A stretch of DNA of 64,000 nt from Otis tarda (Eukaryota > Chordata > Aves > Otidiformes > Otididae): positions 1,124,501 to 1,188,500 of the forward strand of contig CM048576.1 of NCBI GenBank assembly GCA_026413225.1. The letters run 5' to 3'. Below are positions 63,594 to 64,000 of the stretch, in pieces. Position 1 is the stretch's first letter, and the number at the start of each line of letters is the position of its first letter. A program made the position numbers and the translations under genes. A model generated the notes under the pieces. The model ran no database searches. It saw only the letters and a list, made by a program, of their open reading frames with translations, and was not told the origin of the DNA.

Positions 63594-63900
63594 GAATCAT
63601 AGAATCATAGAATGGTTTGGGTTGGAAGGGACCTTCAAAAGCCATCCAGCCCAACCTCCCTGCCAGGAGCAGGGACATCTCCAACCACATCAGGTTGCTC
63701 AGAGCCCCGGCCAACCTGGCCTTGAATGTTTCCAGGGATGGGGCATCCACCACCTCTCTGGGCAAGCTGGGGCAGTGCTCCACCACCCTCACTGTGAAAA
63801 TTTTTTCCTAATATCTGATCTAAATCTACCTCCCTCTATTTTGAAACTGTTACCCCTCGTCCTGTCACACCAGGCCCATCTTTCCTGTAGGACTGGAATC
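63594..63900 (-). mobile_element. CR1 LINE, about 305-bp 3' fragment in reverse
   Basis: GAATCATAGAATCATAGAAT leads into GGTTTGGGTTGGAAGGGACC, CCAGGAGCAGGGACATCTCC, GATGGGGCATCCACCACCTC and TAACCCCTCGTCCTGTCACA, ending near GGAAAGATGGGCC (reverse strand). It is nearly the same segment as the + strand copy at 50755-51072, so both probably derive from one closely related CR1 subfamily. Confidence 0.95.
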
Positions 63901-64000
63901 CTTTGAGGACCTCTCAGTGTTTCTTTGTGAAGAAATGAAAAGCCCCTGGGAACCACCAGTGGTGTAAACTGGGTTTTCCTGTTCAAATATCTCGATTGAG

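Larger units (their letters stand above)
40981..64000 (+). other. FLI1: FLI1 intron 1 (5' part; continues past the window)
   Basis: No exon was recognised after the exon 1 donor; in particular no frame encodes EALSVVSEDQSLF. The stretch holds CR1 fragments, old repeats, homopolymer runs and some blocks that look like regulatory sequence (listed separately). Long introns 1 are typical of FLI1 and ERG and carry tissue-specific enhancers. Open frames here (up to 165 codons at 46046-46543) have no recognisable product and look like chance frames. Confidence 0.85.

Noticed and set aside
41000..64000. FLI1 exon 2 and an antisense lncRNA equivalent to human SENCR
   Set aside because: No frame encodes the exon 2 sequence, and lncRNA homology cannot be judged from sequence alone. 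No poly(A) signal and splice-site set could be tied to an antisense transcript.
1..64000. tRNA, rRNA or known microRNA genes and endogenous retrovirus sequence
   Set aside because: None was recognised on either strand; no gag, pol or env-like frame and no paired LTRs were seen.

Overview
This window is vertebrate, almost certainly avian, genomic DNA. Four CR1 LINE fragments carry the bird-type 3' end with the tandem 8-base tail (about 7142-7252, 14086-14262, 50755-51072 and, inverted, 58369-58498 and 63594-63900). There are also older, decayed amniote repeats, no mammalian Alu or L1, and gene density is very low with long introns. The species cannot be named from the sequence. Almost all long open frames here are chance frames in non-coding DNA.

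The only gene I can support is the 5' end of FLI1, an ETS-family transcription factor, on the + strand. The canonical first coding exon is at 40963-40980 (MDGTIK, then a consensus donor). It has an in-frame stop directly before the ATG, and the overlapping AUG(-41) and GUG(-37) upstream ORFs known from vertebrate Fli-1 mRNA sit at exactly the expected positions. About 11.2 kb upstream, at 29712-29750, lies a second coding start, MFQTVPDTSSYVK, also followed by a consensus donor in the same phase. It resembles the alternative N-terminus of the paralogue ERG (MIQTVPDPAAHIK). I read it as an alternative first coding exon of FLI1. Exon 2 was not found, so intron 1 runs past the right edge and is longer than 23 kb.

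Layout: 1-26.9 kb is non-coding spacer. In human the neighbouring gene on this side is ETS1, divergently oriented, but no ETS1 exon was recognised. The spacer holds CR1 fragments, MIR-like and other old repeats, and a GC-rich promoter-like island at 22.3-22.83 kb. 27-29.7 kb is AT-rich, looks like regulatory sequence, and leads into the alternative exon, with a TATA box plus AP-1 site at 27.6 kb. 29.75-40.5 kb would be intron for the upstream transcript and is rich in homopolymer runs. 40.5-41.3 kb is the main promoter, leader, exon 1 and CpG island, with ETS and GATA motifs, a purine tract before exon 1 and a pyrimidine tract after it. 41-64 kb is FLI1 intron 1, with two or more possible enhancers, inverted CR1 copies and scattered ancient repeats.

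Together the locus suggests two FLI1 start regions. The downstream one makes an mRNA under uORF control. The upstream one would give a different N-terminus and a leader without those uORFs.
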